Part shown: piece by piece, positions 26,806 through 36,427 of the stretch
Numbering within the stretch: position 1 is the stretch's first letter
How the letters are laid out: every line of letters begins with the position of its first letter
Assembly: GCA_020161395.1 (NCBI GenBank)
Contig: JAIUOE010000002.1
Location: forward strand, 186,001-250,000
Source of the DNA: Bacteroidota bacterium
GTDB lineage: Bacteria > Bacteroidota > Ignavibacteria > Ignavibacteriales > Ignavibacteriaceae
Length of the DNA stretch: 64,000 nt
Direction of reading: 5' to 3'
Translations under genes and position numbers: made by a program
The notes under the pieces: generated by a model
Database searches by the model: none
Told to the model about the DNA's origin: nothing
The model's input: the letters and a program-made list of their open reading frames with translations, nothing else

Positions 26806-28037
26806 TCGTACCTCAATGCCTCCACAGGATCAAGTTTGGATGCCTGCCATGCCGGGGCAAATCCCGCCAGAACTCCGACTATCAGAGAAATAACAATAGC
26901 TATTACAACCGCATCATACTGAACTGATGTCGGCAGCCACTGATTGACCAGCATACTAAGCAAAACGGCATTTATGAGACCGACCAATCCTCCCAGCAGA
27001 CATATTGCCGACGATTCCATCAGAAACTGTAATAAAATGGTCCTTCTTTTCGCTCCGATAGCCTTTCTTACACCAATCTCTCTGGTTCTTTCTTTCACAG
27101 ACACAAACATGATATTCATGATGCCAATTGCACCCACAAACAGGGAGAGACCTGTGATGAAAAGACCGCCGACTGAGATAACCCCTACAGTGGAGTTGTA
27201 GTTTTCCATCAACCCTTCCTGCTGGTTTACAGAGAAATTGTTGTCGTCACCAAGACGCAAGCCTCTTACTTTTCTCATCACCCCGATTGCCTCATCCTTT
27301 ACCTCATTCACCATGGCATTACTTGGAGCTTTTACATCAATAGTAACACTTCTGAAATTTGAATTCACAAAATGTTTGAACAGAACTCCGATCGGGACAA
27401 AAACCTGCTTGTCAGGGTTAAAATTGCCAAGGATGAAGCTCCCCTGTTCATTTAACACACCCACAACCCGGAAGTCGAAACCTCCAATTTTGACTATGTT
27501 ACCGAGGCTGTTACCCGCAGGGAAGAGATTTTTCTCCACCTCCGAACCGAGTACCGCGACATATCTTGAAGACTTGCTCTCGATGTCGGAATAGAATCTT
27601 CCCGACTTAAAAGTAAAATTCGTGGTTTCAAGATACTCGGCAGTGGAACCGGAGACGAAAATATTCTCCATCGCAAGTTCACCGTTCTTAACAGTTTCAT
27701 TCGACCAGATGGTTGGAGCCACAGCCACGGGAAGTTTTGCGAGTCTTTTATATTTCTCGTAATCTTCCATAGTTATATTGGGTCTTTTTCTGATTTTCCA
27801 CCAGTCGACATTACTGAACCATTCCCACTTGTCGATATGAAGCACATCTGAACCGAGGGAACTGATCCCCCGCTGGAATGCACCATCAATACCCTTAATG
27901 GCAGTCGACATCAATACAACTGAAGTAACACCGATTACTATGCCGAGAGTCGTCAGAAAAGTTCGAATCTTGTTCGCCTTGATAGCTGTGAAAGCTATCA
28001 GAAGTCCTTCTTTGATCTCATACAAAAAGGTACTCAA
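26802..28037 (-). CDS. ABC transporter permease, MacB/FtsX type (first permease)
   Basis: 411 residues with the same layout as its neighbour: one membrane segment, a MacB-PCD periplasmic domain, then three membrane segments with [15 protein letters not shown] and a DPVEALRYE end. The two permeases are paralogues but clearly diverged in the periplasmic domain, so a heterodimer is likely. It starts with TTG overlapping the ATPase TGA (TTGA). Substrate unknown. Confidence 0.88.
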   Translation of the reverse strand: MSTFLYEIKEGLLIAFTAIKANKIRTFLTTLGIVIGVTSVVLMSTAIKGIDGAFQRGISSLGSDVLHIDKWEWFSNVDWWKIRKRPNITMEDYEKYKRLAKLPVAVAPTIWSNETVKNGELAMENIFVSGSTAEYLETTNFTFKSGRFYSDIESKSSRYVAVLGSEVEKNLFPAGNSLGNIVKIGGFDFRVVGVLNEQGSFILGNFNPDKQVFVPIGVLFKHFVNSNFRSVTIDVKAPSNAMVNEVKDEAIGVMRKVRGLRLGDDNNFSVNQQEGLMENYNSTVGVISVGGLFITGLSLFVGAIGIMNIMFVSVKERTREIGVRKAIGAKRRTILLQFLMESSAICLLGGLVGLINAVLLSMLVNQWLPTSVQYDAVVIAIVISLIVGVLAGFAPAWQASKLDPVEALRYE

Positions 28038-28774
28038 ATTGTTTGAACTCCATCTTTATGTTCGCTGACAATCAATCCGGGAATGATCCGGTTAACAACT
28101 GATTTATCACTCTCGATCAGTCCGTCTTTTAGTCTGATTATTCTCTGTGCATGACGCGCAACCTCATCCTCGTGTGTGACAAGAATAATGGTGTTCCCTT
28201 TTTGATGAATCTCATGGAACAGAGCCATAATCTCTTCACCTGTCTTGGAATCAAGGTTACCTGTCGGTTCATCAGCGAGAATAATTGCAGGATTTGTAGC
28301 CAGTGCTCTCGCAATAGCCACTCTCTGTCTCTGGCCGCCGGAAAGTTCGTTTGGTTTGTGATGGATTCTGTCGCCCAGTCCCACACTCTTCAGTGCATTC
28401 TCAGCCCTTTCTCTTCTTTCGTGTTTTGGCATACCTGAATAAATCAGGGGCAACTCAACATTATGGAGAGAATTGCTTCGCGACAGGAGGTTGAATGTCT
28501 GGAAAACAAAACCAATCTCACGGTTACGGATCTCGGCGAGCTGATTATCCGACATTTGACTCACATTGTTTCCTTTGAACTCGTACCTTCCGCTTGTCGG
28601 GGTATCGAGACAACCAAGCATGTTCATCAATGTTGATTTGCCGGAACCCGATGGTCCCATGATGGCGACATACTCATTTGCATCAATTTTCAACGAAACA
28701 TCCGCAAGCGCACGAACTTCCTGAGTACCGATCTTATAGATCTTCTTTATGTTCTCAATGGTTATTATGTTCAT
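28034..28774 (-). CDS. ABC transporter ATPase (MacB/LolD type)
   Basis: 246 residues. Walker [10 protein letters not shown] (40-48), Q-loop Gln92, signature LSGGQRQ (144-150), Walker B ILADEP with catalytic Glu169, H-loop His201. The sequence is LolD/MacB-like ([19 protein letters not shown]). It powers the two permeases encoded just downstream. ATG start 14 bases after the adaptor gene. Confidence 0.93.
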   Translation of the reverse strand: MNIITIENIKKIYKIGTQEVRALADVSLKIDANEYVAIMGPSGSGKSTLMNMLGCLDTPTSGRYEFKGNNVSQMSDNQLAEIRNREIGFVFQTFNLLSRSNSLHNVELPLIYSGMPKHERRERAENALKSVGLGDRIHHKPNELSGGQRQRVAIARALATNPAIILADEPTGNLDSKTGEEIMALFHEIHQKGNTIILVTHEDEVARHAQRIIRLKDGLIESDKSVVNRIIPGLIVSEHKDGVQTI

Positions 28775-28788
28775 TTAACACTCAATTT

Positions 28789-30069
28789 CTATTTCTTTTC
28801 CTGCTTTGGTCCGCCACCGCCATTGTCGACTTTTACGAGCATATCGTTTTTCAGTTCGCGGGAGATAGCCCTGTAAGGTCCGCTTACGACTTCCTGTCCC
28901 TGTTTCAGACCGGACTTAATCTCGATGTAATTATCGTCGCTGATACCACTTTTTACCGGTACTTCCTTGACTTTGCCACCGTCGATCACGAACACTATCT
29001 CATCAGGTTTGTCTTTTTTAGCAGGGTTTTTCTTCTTTACGGCAGCATTTTGCTCATCCGGATTGTCTGCCGGTTTCATGTCCTCTATTTTGGCAGTTAC
29101 AGACTGTATTGGAACTGTAACCACATTCACCATGGTCTCGGTCTCGATGATTGCATTGCACGACATTCCGGGACGAAGCACTGATTCAGCATCCTGAATC
29201 TTAATTTTAACTTCGAAATTCACCACCTGTTCCTGTGTGCCCTGACCGGTGGTTTTAGCACTGTTTGATATCTCGGATACAATTCCAAGGAACTGTTTAT
29301 CACCGTAGGCGTCAACTTTTATTTTAGCCGTATCACCAAGTTTTACATTTACAATATCATTTTCATCAACATCGACGATTGCTTCCATGTTCTTCAGGTC
29401 GGAAATCGTCATCACATTGGTACCCTGACTAAATCCGCTTCCCAGCACTCTTTCACCCTTCTCAACATTGAGCTTTGTGACAGTTCCCGTAAGAGGAGAG
29501 TTTATCGTGGTTTTTGCAAGTTGCTCGCGTGCCTCACGAACAGCAGCCATGTTTTGAGAAATATTTGCATTTGCGGCGTCAAGACCCGCTTTTGCTGAAA
29601 GCCATTGAGCCTTAATCAGATCGAATTCCGCCTGACTTGCCATGCCTTTTTTGAACAGCTCCTCCATCCTGTTGAGATCGAGTTGCAGTCTCATCAGCTC
29701 AGCTTCTCTCTGCGCCTTCGATGCCTTGGTGGATTCGAGGCTGGCTTCAGCTCTTTCAAGCTGTGACGCATAGATATCGGATTTTATTTTGAAAAGAAGG
29801 TCACCCTGCTTTACATTATCTCCATCCTTTACCGCAAGCTGGGTTATTTCACCTGTAACTTCAGGTGTAATAAGCACTTTAAACTCTGCTTCCACTTTTC
29901 CTGTAGCAGTTACGGTCTGGGTAACTGTACGCATTACAGCTTTCTCTGTCTGAACCACAGGAATCTCTTCCTTGGAACCTTTCGCTATGATCAGTCCAAT
30001 TATTACTGCCAAAAGGACGAAAAGTATACCGAAAACCAATATCTTTTTTGAGCGCTTTTTCTCAGCCAT
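28789..30069 (-). CDS. Periplasmic adaptor protein (MacA/HlyD type)
   Basis: 426 residues from the ATG at 30069 (a TTG at 30081 is less likely). One N-terminal membrane segment, then the adaptor layout: lipoyl half (VTATGKVEAEFKVLITPEV), a coiled-coil hairpin (about 105-165), the second lipoyl half (INSPLTGTVTKLNVEKGERV), a beta-barrel domain, and a Lys-rich insert before the membrane-proximal domain. It links the permeases to the TolC protein encoded just upstream. Confidence 0.87.
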   Translation of the reverse strand: MAEKKRSKKILVFGILFVLLAVIIGLIIAKGSKEEIPVVQTEKAVMRTVTQTVTATGKVEAEFKVLITPEVTGEITQLAVKDGDNVKQGDLLFKIKSDIYASQLERAEASLESTKASKAQREAELMRLQLDLNRMEELFKKGMASQAEFDLIKAQWLSAKAGLDAANANISQNMAAVREAREQLAKTTINSPLTGTVTKLNVEKGERVLGSGFSQGTNVMTISDLKNMEAIVDVDENDIVNVKLGDTAKIKVDAYGDKQFLGIVSEISNSAKTTGQGTQEQVVNFEVKIKIQDAESVLRPGMSCNAIIETETMVNVVTVPIQSVTAKIEDMKPADNPDEQNAAVKKKNPAKKDKPDEIVFVIDGGKVKEVPVKSGISDDNYIEIKSGLKQGQEVVSGPYRAISRELKNDMLVKVDNGGGGPKQEKK

Positions 30070-30093
30070 CTCTATCTCCAAAAATAAAATGTC

Positions 30094-31422
30094 TTATTCA
30101 AAATTCTCTGTATTAATCGATCCAAGATCGTACTTTAATTGTTCTTCAAGTTTTAACAGGTCAAAAAGTGAGTTCAAATAGTCAACCTGTACTCTGACGA
30201 GGTCGGTATTTGCAAGCTGCAGATTAATTAAAGTGCTTGAACCTACTTTATATCTTGCCTCTTCAAGGTCTCTGTTGGCTTCTGCGGAAATAATGCTTTT
30301 GCGTGCAACATCTATCTTCTTTTCAGTAGTCTTGAGTTCAAGATATGACTGCAGCAAATCTCTTTTTATCGCCTTCTGAAGATCTGTCAATTCGATTTGT
30401 TTGTTCTTGACCTGAATTTGAGCGAGTTGCTCATTTGCGGTGATTGAGTATCCGCTGAAGATTGGAATGCTCAGATTGAATCCAAAACTGATTGTCCGGT
30501 TATCGAGTATGTTCCATGGGGTTGTTCCACCAAGTGAATATGATATTGAATTTGTTATTCTTGGCATATTCGCACTCTGAGCAAGTTCCACACCTGACGC
30601 AGCATTTTGAAGATCGACTTCAACCTTTCTAACATCAGATCTCTTTTTCATGGCTTCAGCCACGAGTTCATCCAAAGATCTGTCATACCAGTTATCGCCA
30701 CTTACGGTGTCCTTTTTCAGTGGGGTGAGCAGCTTTGTTCCATCAACAAACTGGAAATCCTCAGTAACATCAAGTCCGAGATAATAATAAAGCCTCTGCT
30801 TGGCATCGTTCAGGCTCTGTTCTGCCTGAAGAAGGTCAAGTTCTGCCTGTCCTACCTTTACTTCCTGTTGCCTGACATCAGTAAGAATGCCTGACCCGAC
30901 TTTCACTTTTGCCTCGATAATCTTCAGGTTTTCTTTGTTCCAGTCAAGATTTTCCTTTCTCACTTTTACCAGTTCGGTGAAGTTGAGAATATTGTAATAT
31001 TGAGTAATGGTCTGATAAACTATCTCCTGCTGCAGACGCACAAGATTCAGTTTGGCAGCCTGAATATCTCTGGTTTTCATACCAATTGAGGTGTATTTGG
31101 CAAAACCGTCAAAAACTGTATAGCTGGAGCTCACACCCAGCCCCCAGCTTCTTCTTTCATCTTTCAGCGAAAAATCGCCGACCTTAAAGTCGGTTCTCGA
31201 CCAGTCCCAGGATGCATTACCTGTAACTGTCGGATACAAATCGCTTCTCGATGAAAGCAGATTGCTTTTCGAACTTTCAATCTGGTTTTTTGACTTCAGA
31301 ACATTTGGATTGTTCCTGAAACCAAGCCGGATCGCTTCGTCGATGGTTAAAATTTTCTTCTCTTGTGCCGCGGCATTGAATAAGAGAATAATAGCAAAAA
31401 ATGCTGCAAACAATTTATTCAT
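30094..31422 (-). CDS. TolC family outer-membrane efflux protein
   Basis: 442 residues with a signal peptide (cleavage near NAAAQE) and the two long coiled-coil repeats of TolC proteins. The repeated pattern (AIRLGFRNNPNVLKS, then LEEARYKVGSSTLINLQLA) marks the two structural halves. It forms the exit duct for the MacA-ATPase-permease complex encoded downstream. It is first in this operon; no clear TAnnTTTG was found upstream. Confidence 0.87.
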   Translation of the reverse strand: MNKLFAAFFAIILLFNAAAQEKKILTIDEAIRLGFRNNPNVLKSKNQIESSKSNLLSSRSDLYPTVTGNASWDWSRTDFKVGDFSLKDERRSWGLGVSSSYTVFDGFAKYTSIGMKTRDIQAAKLNLVRLQQEIVYQTITQYYNILNFTELVKVRKENLDWNKENLKIIEAKVKVGSGILTDVRQQEVKVGQAELDLLQAEQSLNDAKQRLYYYLGLDVTEDFQFVDGTKLLTPLKKDTVSGDNWYDRSLDELVAEAMKKRSDVRKVEVDLQNAASGVELAQSANMPRITNSISYSLGGTTPWNILDNRTISFGFNLSIPIFSGYSITANEQLAQIQVKNKQIELTDLQKAIKRDLLQSYLELKTTEKKIDVARKSIISAEANRDLEEARYKVGSSTLINLQLANTDLVRVQVDYLNSLFDLLKLEEQLKYDLGSINTENFE

Positions 31423-31551
31423 TAGTCACTCCAAAGTGATTTTTGTCTATTTTCTGTAATCACCGTCACAAATTATGTAATCAGCAGTTAACACAGGAAA
31501 TTAGTTTATAAACGGTTACATTTATTTATGAATGGCGGAACATTTTTGATA

Positions 31552-32997
31552 TCAGGCGGTCTTATTGCCCGGATTCAAAAGATTTGCCGCCTCATCCAGC
31601 ATATATTTATAAGCTGCATCATATTCGTTGGGAATAATCCCCTCGAGAATTGCCTCCTCGATTGCCTTTTTTACGATTCCCACTTCCCGCCCGGGTTTCA
31701 GTTTCAACACTTCCATTATCTCCTCGCCACGAACTGGCGACTGGAATGCACGAAGGGCATCCTTCTCCCTGACCTCGAGTACCCTTTGCATCACCCTGTC
31801 GTAATTTGCCAGTATTGTTTTTACTTTATACTCGTTTTTACTTGTAATATCAGCCCGGCAGAGTGTTATCAGGTCGTCAAGATCATCTCCTGCCTCCACA
31901 ATAAGTCTCCTGATTGCCGAATCGGTCACTGAATCATTTGAAAGAGCTACAGGTCTCAGGTGAAGTCTTACCAGTTTTTTTATATAATTTATCTTCACAA
32001 ACGGAAATTTCATTCTCTGAAAGATACCCCTCATCATCCGGGCACCCAGTTCTTCATGTCCGTGAAATGTCCATCCCGTTCCTTCAACAAATCTCTTGGT
32101 CTGAGGTTTTGCGATATCATGAACGAGTGCTGCGAACCTCAGCCACACATCCCCCGTGGCTTTTGAGATATTGTCCACCACCAGACATGTATGATAAAAC
32201 ACATCTTTGTGGTGATACTCGTTTATCTGATCAACTCCGCCAAGCTTGTCAACCTCGGGAAACACAATCTTCATGACTCCCGATTCGTACATCAATCTCA
32301 AGCCGTCTCCCGGTCTCTCGCCACCGAGTATTTTTAAAAATTCATCCGTTACTCTCTCCTGACTTACAATCTCGAGCCTCGATGCCTTTCTTTTCATGGC
32401 TTCAAAAACTTCCGGATCAACAGTAAATCCAAACCTTGCTGCGAAACGAATGGCTCGCATAATCCTCAAAGGATCGTCATCGAAAGTTGTGTCAGGCTCA
32501 AGGGGTGTTTTCAGAACACCGGCGAAAATGTCCCCAATACCGTTGTAGAGGTCGGAAATCTCACCGAAAGAATCTCTGTTTATTGATACTGCAATGGAAT
32601 TTATTGTAAAATCCCTTCTGGAAATGTCATCCTCGAAAGTGGAGGGTACTACTTCCGGATTTCGACTTTCTGGCTTGTAACTTTCCTTCCTTGCTCCCAC
32701 AAATTCCAGATCATAATCTCCATATTTGAAGTTTGCAGTCCCGAAATTACCATAGACTATGATATCCTTTACCCCAAGTTTCCTGCCGAGATCTTCAGCG
32801 AATGCAGTCCCGTCTCCCACCACCAGAATATCGATATCCTGTTTTCCTGCTCCAAGAATCAGATCTCTAATATATCCACCAACCACGAATGCCTTCTCGC
32901 TCCTCTGTCCGGCAATTTCTGCCGCTGCCTCAATAAAAGGCAGTTTTTGCAGATTTCCAACTACTAAATCTTTAATTTCCAAATCACTCTTGATCAA
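31552..32997 (-). CDS. tRNA nucleotidyltransferase/poly(A) polymerase family protein with HD domain
   Basis: 481 residues. Class II nucleotidyltransferase head: VVGGYIRDLILG (Gly40-Gly41, Arg44-Asp45), DIDILVV (metal Asp54 and Asp56), RRDFTINSIAV and DPLRIMRAIRFAARF. A C-terminal HD domain follows (ALVHDIAKPQTKR). Such enzymes add CCA to tRNA 3' ends or act as poly(A) polymerases; sequence alone does not separate these. The start is a TTG at 32997 (a TTG five codons later is also possible). Confidence 0.87.
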   Translation of the reverse strand: MIKSDLEIKDLVVGNLQKLPFIEAAAEIAGQRSEKAFVVGGYIRDLILGAGKQDIDILVVGDGTAFAEDLGRKLGVKDIIVYGNFGTANFKYGDYDLEFVGARKESYKPESRNPEVVPSTFEDDISRRDFTINSIAVSINRDSFGEISDLYNGIGDIFAGVLKTPLEPDTTFDDDPLRIMRAIRFAARFGFTVDPEVFEAMKRKASRLEIVSQERVTDEFLKILGGERPGDGLRLMYESGVMKIVFPEVDKLGGVDQINEYHHKDVFYHTCLVVDNISKATGDVWLRFAALVHDIAKPQTKRFVEGTGWTFHGHEELGARMMRGIFQRMKFPFVKINYIKKLVRLHLRPVALSNDSVTDSAIRRLIVEAGDDLDDLITLCRADITSKNEYKVKTILANYDRVMQRVLEVREKDALRAFQSPVRGEEIMEVLKLKPGREVGIVKKAIEEAILEGIIPNEYDAAYKYMLDEAANLLNPGNKTA

Positions 32998-33015
32998 ACG
33001 GCTTTCACTTCTCCA

Positions 33016-35181
33016 CTATTTTGCAAACACAGCCTTAAATATACGATATTTTGAAATTTCCTGTTGCGACAACAATTTTTTTTCATCAATTTCCGACAGT
33101 ACAACTGTAACATTTTCTGGTTTATCCGATCTAACCAAAACAGTACACAGTTTCAACTTTCCGCTGTCTGAAATGTTGCCAAGGCAATCCTTTAGATTGA
33201 TCCCACCGGGGAAAGGTAACACTCCGTTGTACAAAATATCAACTATTGCCTCGTATATTACACTGTTTTTCTTCTTTATTGAACTGAGAGTTTGCAGTCT
33301 CTCTCCGGAACCGAGTGAACTGTAGAGAAACGGGTCCACACCGTTCTCCAACAGCTGTTCCCGAAGCTTAAAAGCGCTCAACATAAAATCAGGGACATCG
33401 TGATCATAAAACAATTTTCTGATGTTTCGGACTGCCACGGTGTCTCCCGTGAGATACACAATCGAATACCTGAGCAGTTGAGAATTCAGTCTGTCAGAGT
33501 ATGACAGGTTGTTTTTTTGATATTCTTCGATCACTGCGAGGGCTTTTGAATTCTCCTTAAGGAGCATCAGACAGTTGATTTTCCCCGCAACTGTTGAGAA
33601 ACTTCCTGCCGATTCTGAAAGCCGTTGATATATTTCCAAAGCGCCGGTCCAGTCTTTGTTTCTGAAATAATCAGAAGCCTCAGCCATCTGCTCTGCGAAA
33701 TATCTCGGACAGGTTTTCTGCAGAAGGGGTTTTCTGTCGAAATAAAAATCGAGTGTCCCCTGACTTATATCACTCCGAACCAGAGACATCTTCTTTTTAA
33801 ATTCACCCGAATACTCCTCCAGCGGTTTCGTGTAAACAGCCTCAAAATCTCCTGTTTCGTAGTACTCTCTGAATTTTTGAATACCTGAGGTCTCAATCAA
33901 AAACCTGCTGAACGCTCCGCTGACGAGATAAGCAAGAGTCGGATTTACATTAAAAAAACCAAAACCGGGAAAAACCTGCTCAACCTCCACTCTGTATTTC
34001 GAGTTCAGAGCTGCTGCGGCAAATTCATCAATTGCATAACCTCCAACAACACCATCCGCAGTGGTGGCTGCTCCTTCTATCAGACCCGGCTTAAAATTGT
34101 GAGCAACCTTAAAAATGCTCCAGCCAAATTCAGCAGTAAAAAGGTGAGCCAGTTCGTGTTTCAAAGATTTCTCCAGATTGGCTCTGGTTGTATATGCCTG
34201 CCTCAACCATGGTTTGGCTACATCGGCATTTTCAACTCCGAGATACATCTTTTTGCTTTTTGAGTCCTTGAATATTACCGACTGAAGGTGTTCCGGAGGT
34301 TTTATTTTATAGTATTTCACAAGTTCATGGTAATATACTTCGTGGAGATTTGCCACATATTCCAGCTCTGAAGGTGTCAGTTTTTCCTCGGATAAAATCA
34401 GGAAGTGAGGTGTAACCACCCCGTCTTTGAAATTTTCGGTGAAATTTTCGCGCAGTGAAATCAAGCCGGCTTCACGGGAAGCGAAATATGAAATCGCCGG
34501 AAGCAGGATGATAATTACTACCCCAAAAATCAGCCGTTCCCTGATTTCCTTCGTTCTGAATGCGATTTCCACAATGATAATGACAAGTGAAATAATTGAA
34601 ATTACACCCCTGTATAGCACCATTTTTTCGGTAACCGGAATGAATTCATCATAAATCACCCCCGGGTAGAAAGTGAAAATGGCATTGTAAAGGTAGAATT
34701 GCGGGTACAGGTAGAAGTCAACAATCCAGTTGAAAAGGACGAGCATAAACAGAATAGTGAAAACCGTTTTCCTAAACTTTATTCCGGTAAGGAGAACAAC
34801 AGCCGATATCGCCCCACCAACAAGAGGAGCTGTCAGACAAAAGACCGTATAATATTTAATCCCGTTCAGGAAACTGCAGTCGCCAAGGAAAAGGTGACCA
34901 AAGAAATAAACCACAGGAGGGATCAGAAGATAAATAACCGCTTTAGTAATAAAAGTTTTTAACCCGCCCCCGGGTTTAGATACCTCAAGGGTTGATTTAA
35001 AATAAGACAGTCCCGATAAGAATGTTATCAGGACTGCATTTAAAACAGATGCCTCGTAGCTAAAAAACTTCAGTACAGGCAGAAAAAGGAACAGGATATT
35101 GACCGCGAGCAGAAATCCGGACGCAATCAGAAAATTTTTGTCTTCCGGGAATTTAATATTCAGTACCCGGAACGCGTTCAA
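33016..35181 (-). CDS. Multi-pass membrane protein with HELAH peptidase domain and TPR-like tail
   Basis: About 720 residues. The N-terminal ~270 residues hold eight or so membrane segments; an extracytoplasmic domain then carries LKHELAHLF (coded near 34145-34175), a zincin motif like peptidase MA, with FVEG-like LIEGAA downstream; the C-terminal ~250 residues are helical with TPR-like repeats. The start is unsure: the open frame reaches 35334 inside murA, but only GTG, ATG (35268) and TTG (35181) are offered, all overlapping murA. TTG at 35181 gives the shortest overlap (29 bases). Role unknown, perhaps processing envelope proteins. Confidence 0.65.
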   Translation of the reverse strand: MNAFRVLNIKFPEDKNFLIASGFLLAVNILFLFLPVLKFFSYEASVLNAVLITFLSGLSYFKSTLEVSKPGGGLKTFITKAVIYLLIPPVVYFFGHLFLGDCSFLNGIKYYTVFCLTAPLVGGAISAVVLLTGIKFRKTVFTILFMLVLFNWIVDFYLYPQFYLYNAIFTFYPGVIYDEFIPVTEKMVLYRGVISIISLVIIIVEIAFRTKEIRERLIFGVVIIILLPAISYFASREAGLISLRENFTENFKDGVVTPHFLILSEEKLTPSELEYVANLHEVYYHELVKYYKIKPPEHLQSVIFKDSKSKKMYLGVENADVAKPWLRQAYTTRANLEKSLKHELAHLFTAEFGWSIFKVAHNFKPGLIEGAATTADGVVGGYAIDEFAAAALNSKYRVEVEQVFPGFGFFNVNPTLAYLVSGAFSRFLIETSGIQKFREYYETGDFEAVYTKPLEEYSGEFKKKMSLVRSDISQGTLDFYFDRKPLLQKTCPRYFAEQMAEASDYFRNKDWTGALEIYQRLSESAGSFSTVAGKINCLMLLKENSKALAVIEEYQKNNLSYSDRLNSQLLRYSIVYLTGDTVAVRNIRKLFYDHDVPDFMLSAFKLREQLLENGVDPFLYSSLGSGERLQTLSSIKKKNSVIYEAIVDILYNGVLPFPGGINLKDCLGNISDSGKLKLCTVLVRSDKPENVTVVLSEIDEKKLLSQQEISKYRIFKAVFAK

Positions 35182-36418
35182 TATCAGCCCCCAAATTACG
35201 AAGTTTTTCTTCAAGTCGTTGGTAGCCTCTGTCAAGATGGTAAATCCGGAGTACTTCAGTCGTTCCATGCGCTGCAAGACCACCGAGAACAAGACTGGCA
35301 CTGGCTCGTAAATCAGTCGACATGACCTTTGCACCGCTTAATTTCCGGCTCCCTTTCACAACGGCAGAATTGTCTTTTACCTCAATTTGTGCACCAAGTC
35401 TTGCAAGTTCAGGCACATGAGTAAATCTGTCTCTGTAAATTGTGTCGGTGACTGTGGAAACTCCTTTGGCAGTCGCCATGTAGGCAATCCATTGTGCCTG
35501 CATATCTGTGGGATAGCCTGGGAAGGGACCTGTAGTGACATTAATCGCTTCGGGTCTCACTCCTTTTGCATCAACAGTTATTGAAGAATCATCGTATGTG
35601 AACGAAACACCGCTTTCCTCCATTTTTGCGATCACTGAGTAGATGTGAAGCGGATTCGAAGATTTTACAGTAACTTTTCCACCGGTGATAGCTCCTGCGA
35701 GAAGAAGCGTACCTGCTTCAATTCTGTCGGGAATTGTCTCAATATCTGCCGCTTGAAGTGTGTCAACTCCCTGAATGTGGAGAATTGGGGTACCAATTCC
35801 ACCGATTTTTGCGCCCATCTTCGAGAGGAATTCGGCAAGGTTTGTGATTTCGGGCTCCATGGCAGCATTATTCAGAATGGTCTCCCCTTTTGCCAGCACC
35901 GCCGCCATCAAAAGGTTGCCTGTGGCTCCAACTGAAGGGACATCAAAATTGATTCGGTTCCCCTTCAATCTTTTGCTCTTCGCAATTATATAACCATCCA
36001 CGAGATCGATGTGCGCACCGAGTTTCTTCAATCCTTCAAGATGAAGATTGATCGGACGGGGTCCCCATGCGCATCCGCCGGGAAGTGAAACTTTGGCATA
36101 TCCGTGTCTCGCGAGCAAGGGTCCCAAAACATAAACAGAAGCACGCATCTTTTTTACATGTTCATACGGTGCCTCGAGAACTGAAACACCGGAAGTGTCA
36201 AGTGTTATCAATTCATCTTTAAAGGATGTTTCCACACCAAGATGTCTCACCAATTTCAACATGGTGAAAACATCATTTAATTCCGGAGTATTTGAGAGCA
36301 GCATCCTGCCTGAAGCAAGCAAAGCCGCGGGAATCAGGGCAAGAGAGGCATTTTTTGCACCGCCGGCTCTCACTTCGCCTGAAAGAACCCTGCCACCTTT
36401 AATTATAAATTTATCCAC
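35153..36418 (-). CDS. murA: UDP-N-acetylglucosamine 1-carboxyvinyltransferase MurA
   Basis: 421 residues, normal length. Lys22 (GGAKNASL) and the catalytic Cys116 (LPGGCAWGPRP) are present, so the enzyme should be fosfomycin-sensitive in type. It makes the first committed step of peptidoglycan synthesis from UDP-GlcNAc and PEP in the cytoplasm. GTG start. It lies 9 bases after the Ser/Thr kinase gene in the run PP2C, kinase, MurA, which suggests that phosphorylation controls wall synthesis here. The stop is inside the start region of the membrane peptidase gene. Confidence 0.95.
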   Translation of the reverse strand: MDKFIIKGGRVLSGEVRAGGAKNASLALIPAALLASGRMLLSNTPELNDVFTMLKLVRHLGVETSFKDELITLDTSGVSVLEAPYEHVKKMRASVYVLGPLLARHGYAKVSLPGGCAWGPRPINLHLEGLKKLGAHIDLVDGYIIAKSKRLKGNRINFDVPSVGATGNLLMAAVLAKGETILNNAAMEPEITNLAEFLSKMGAKIGGIGTPILHIQGVDTLQAADIETIPDRIEAGTLLLAGAITGGKVTVKSSNPLHIYSVIAKMEESGVSFTYDDSSITVDAKGVRPEAINVTTGPFPGYPTDMQAQWIAYMATAKGVSTVTDTIYRDRFTHVPELARLGAQIEVKDNSAVVKGSRKLSGAKVMSTDLRASASLVLGGLAAHGTTEVLRIYHLDRGYQRLEEKLRNLGADIERVPGTEY

Positions 36419-36427
36419 TAAAAATCC

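Noticed and set aside
33016-35334. Start of the membrane peptidase at 35334
   Set aside because: The codon is GTG deep inside murA, and the 51 extra residues have no signal or conserved look; TTG at 35181 is preferred.
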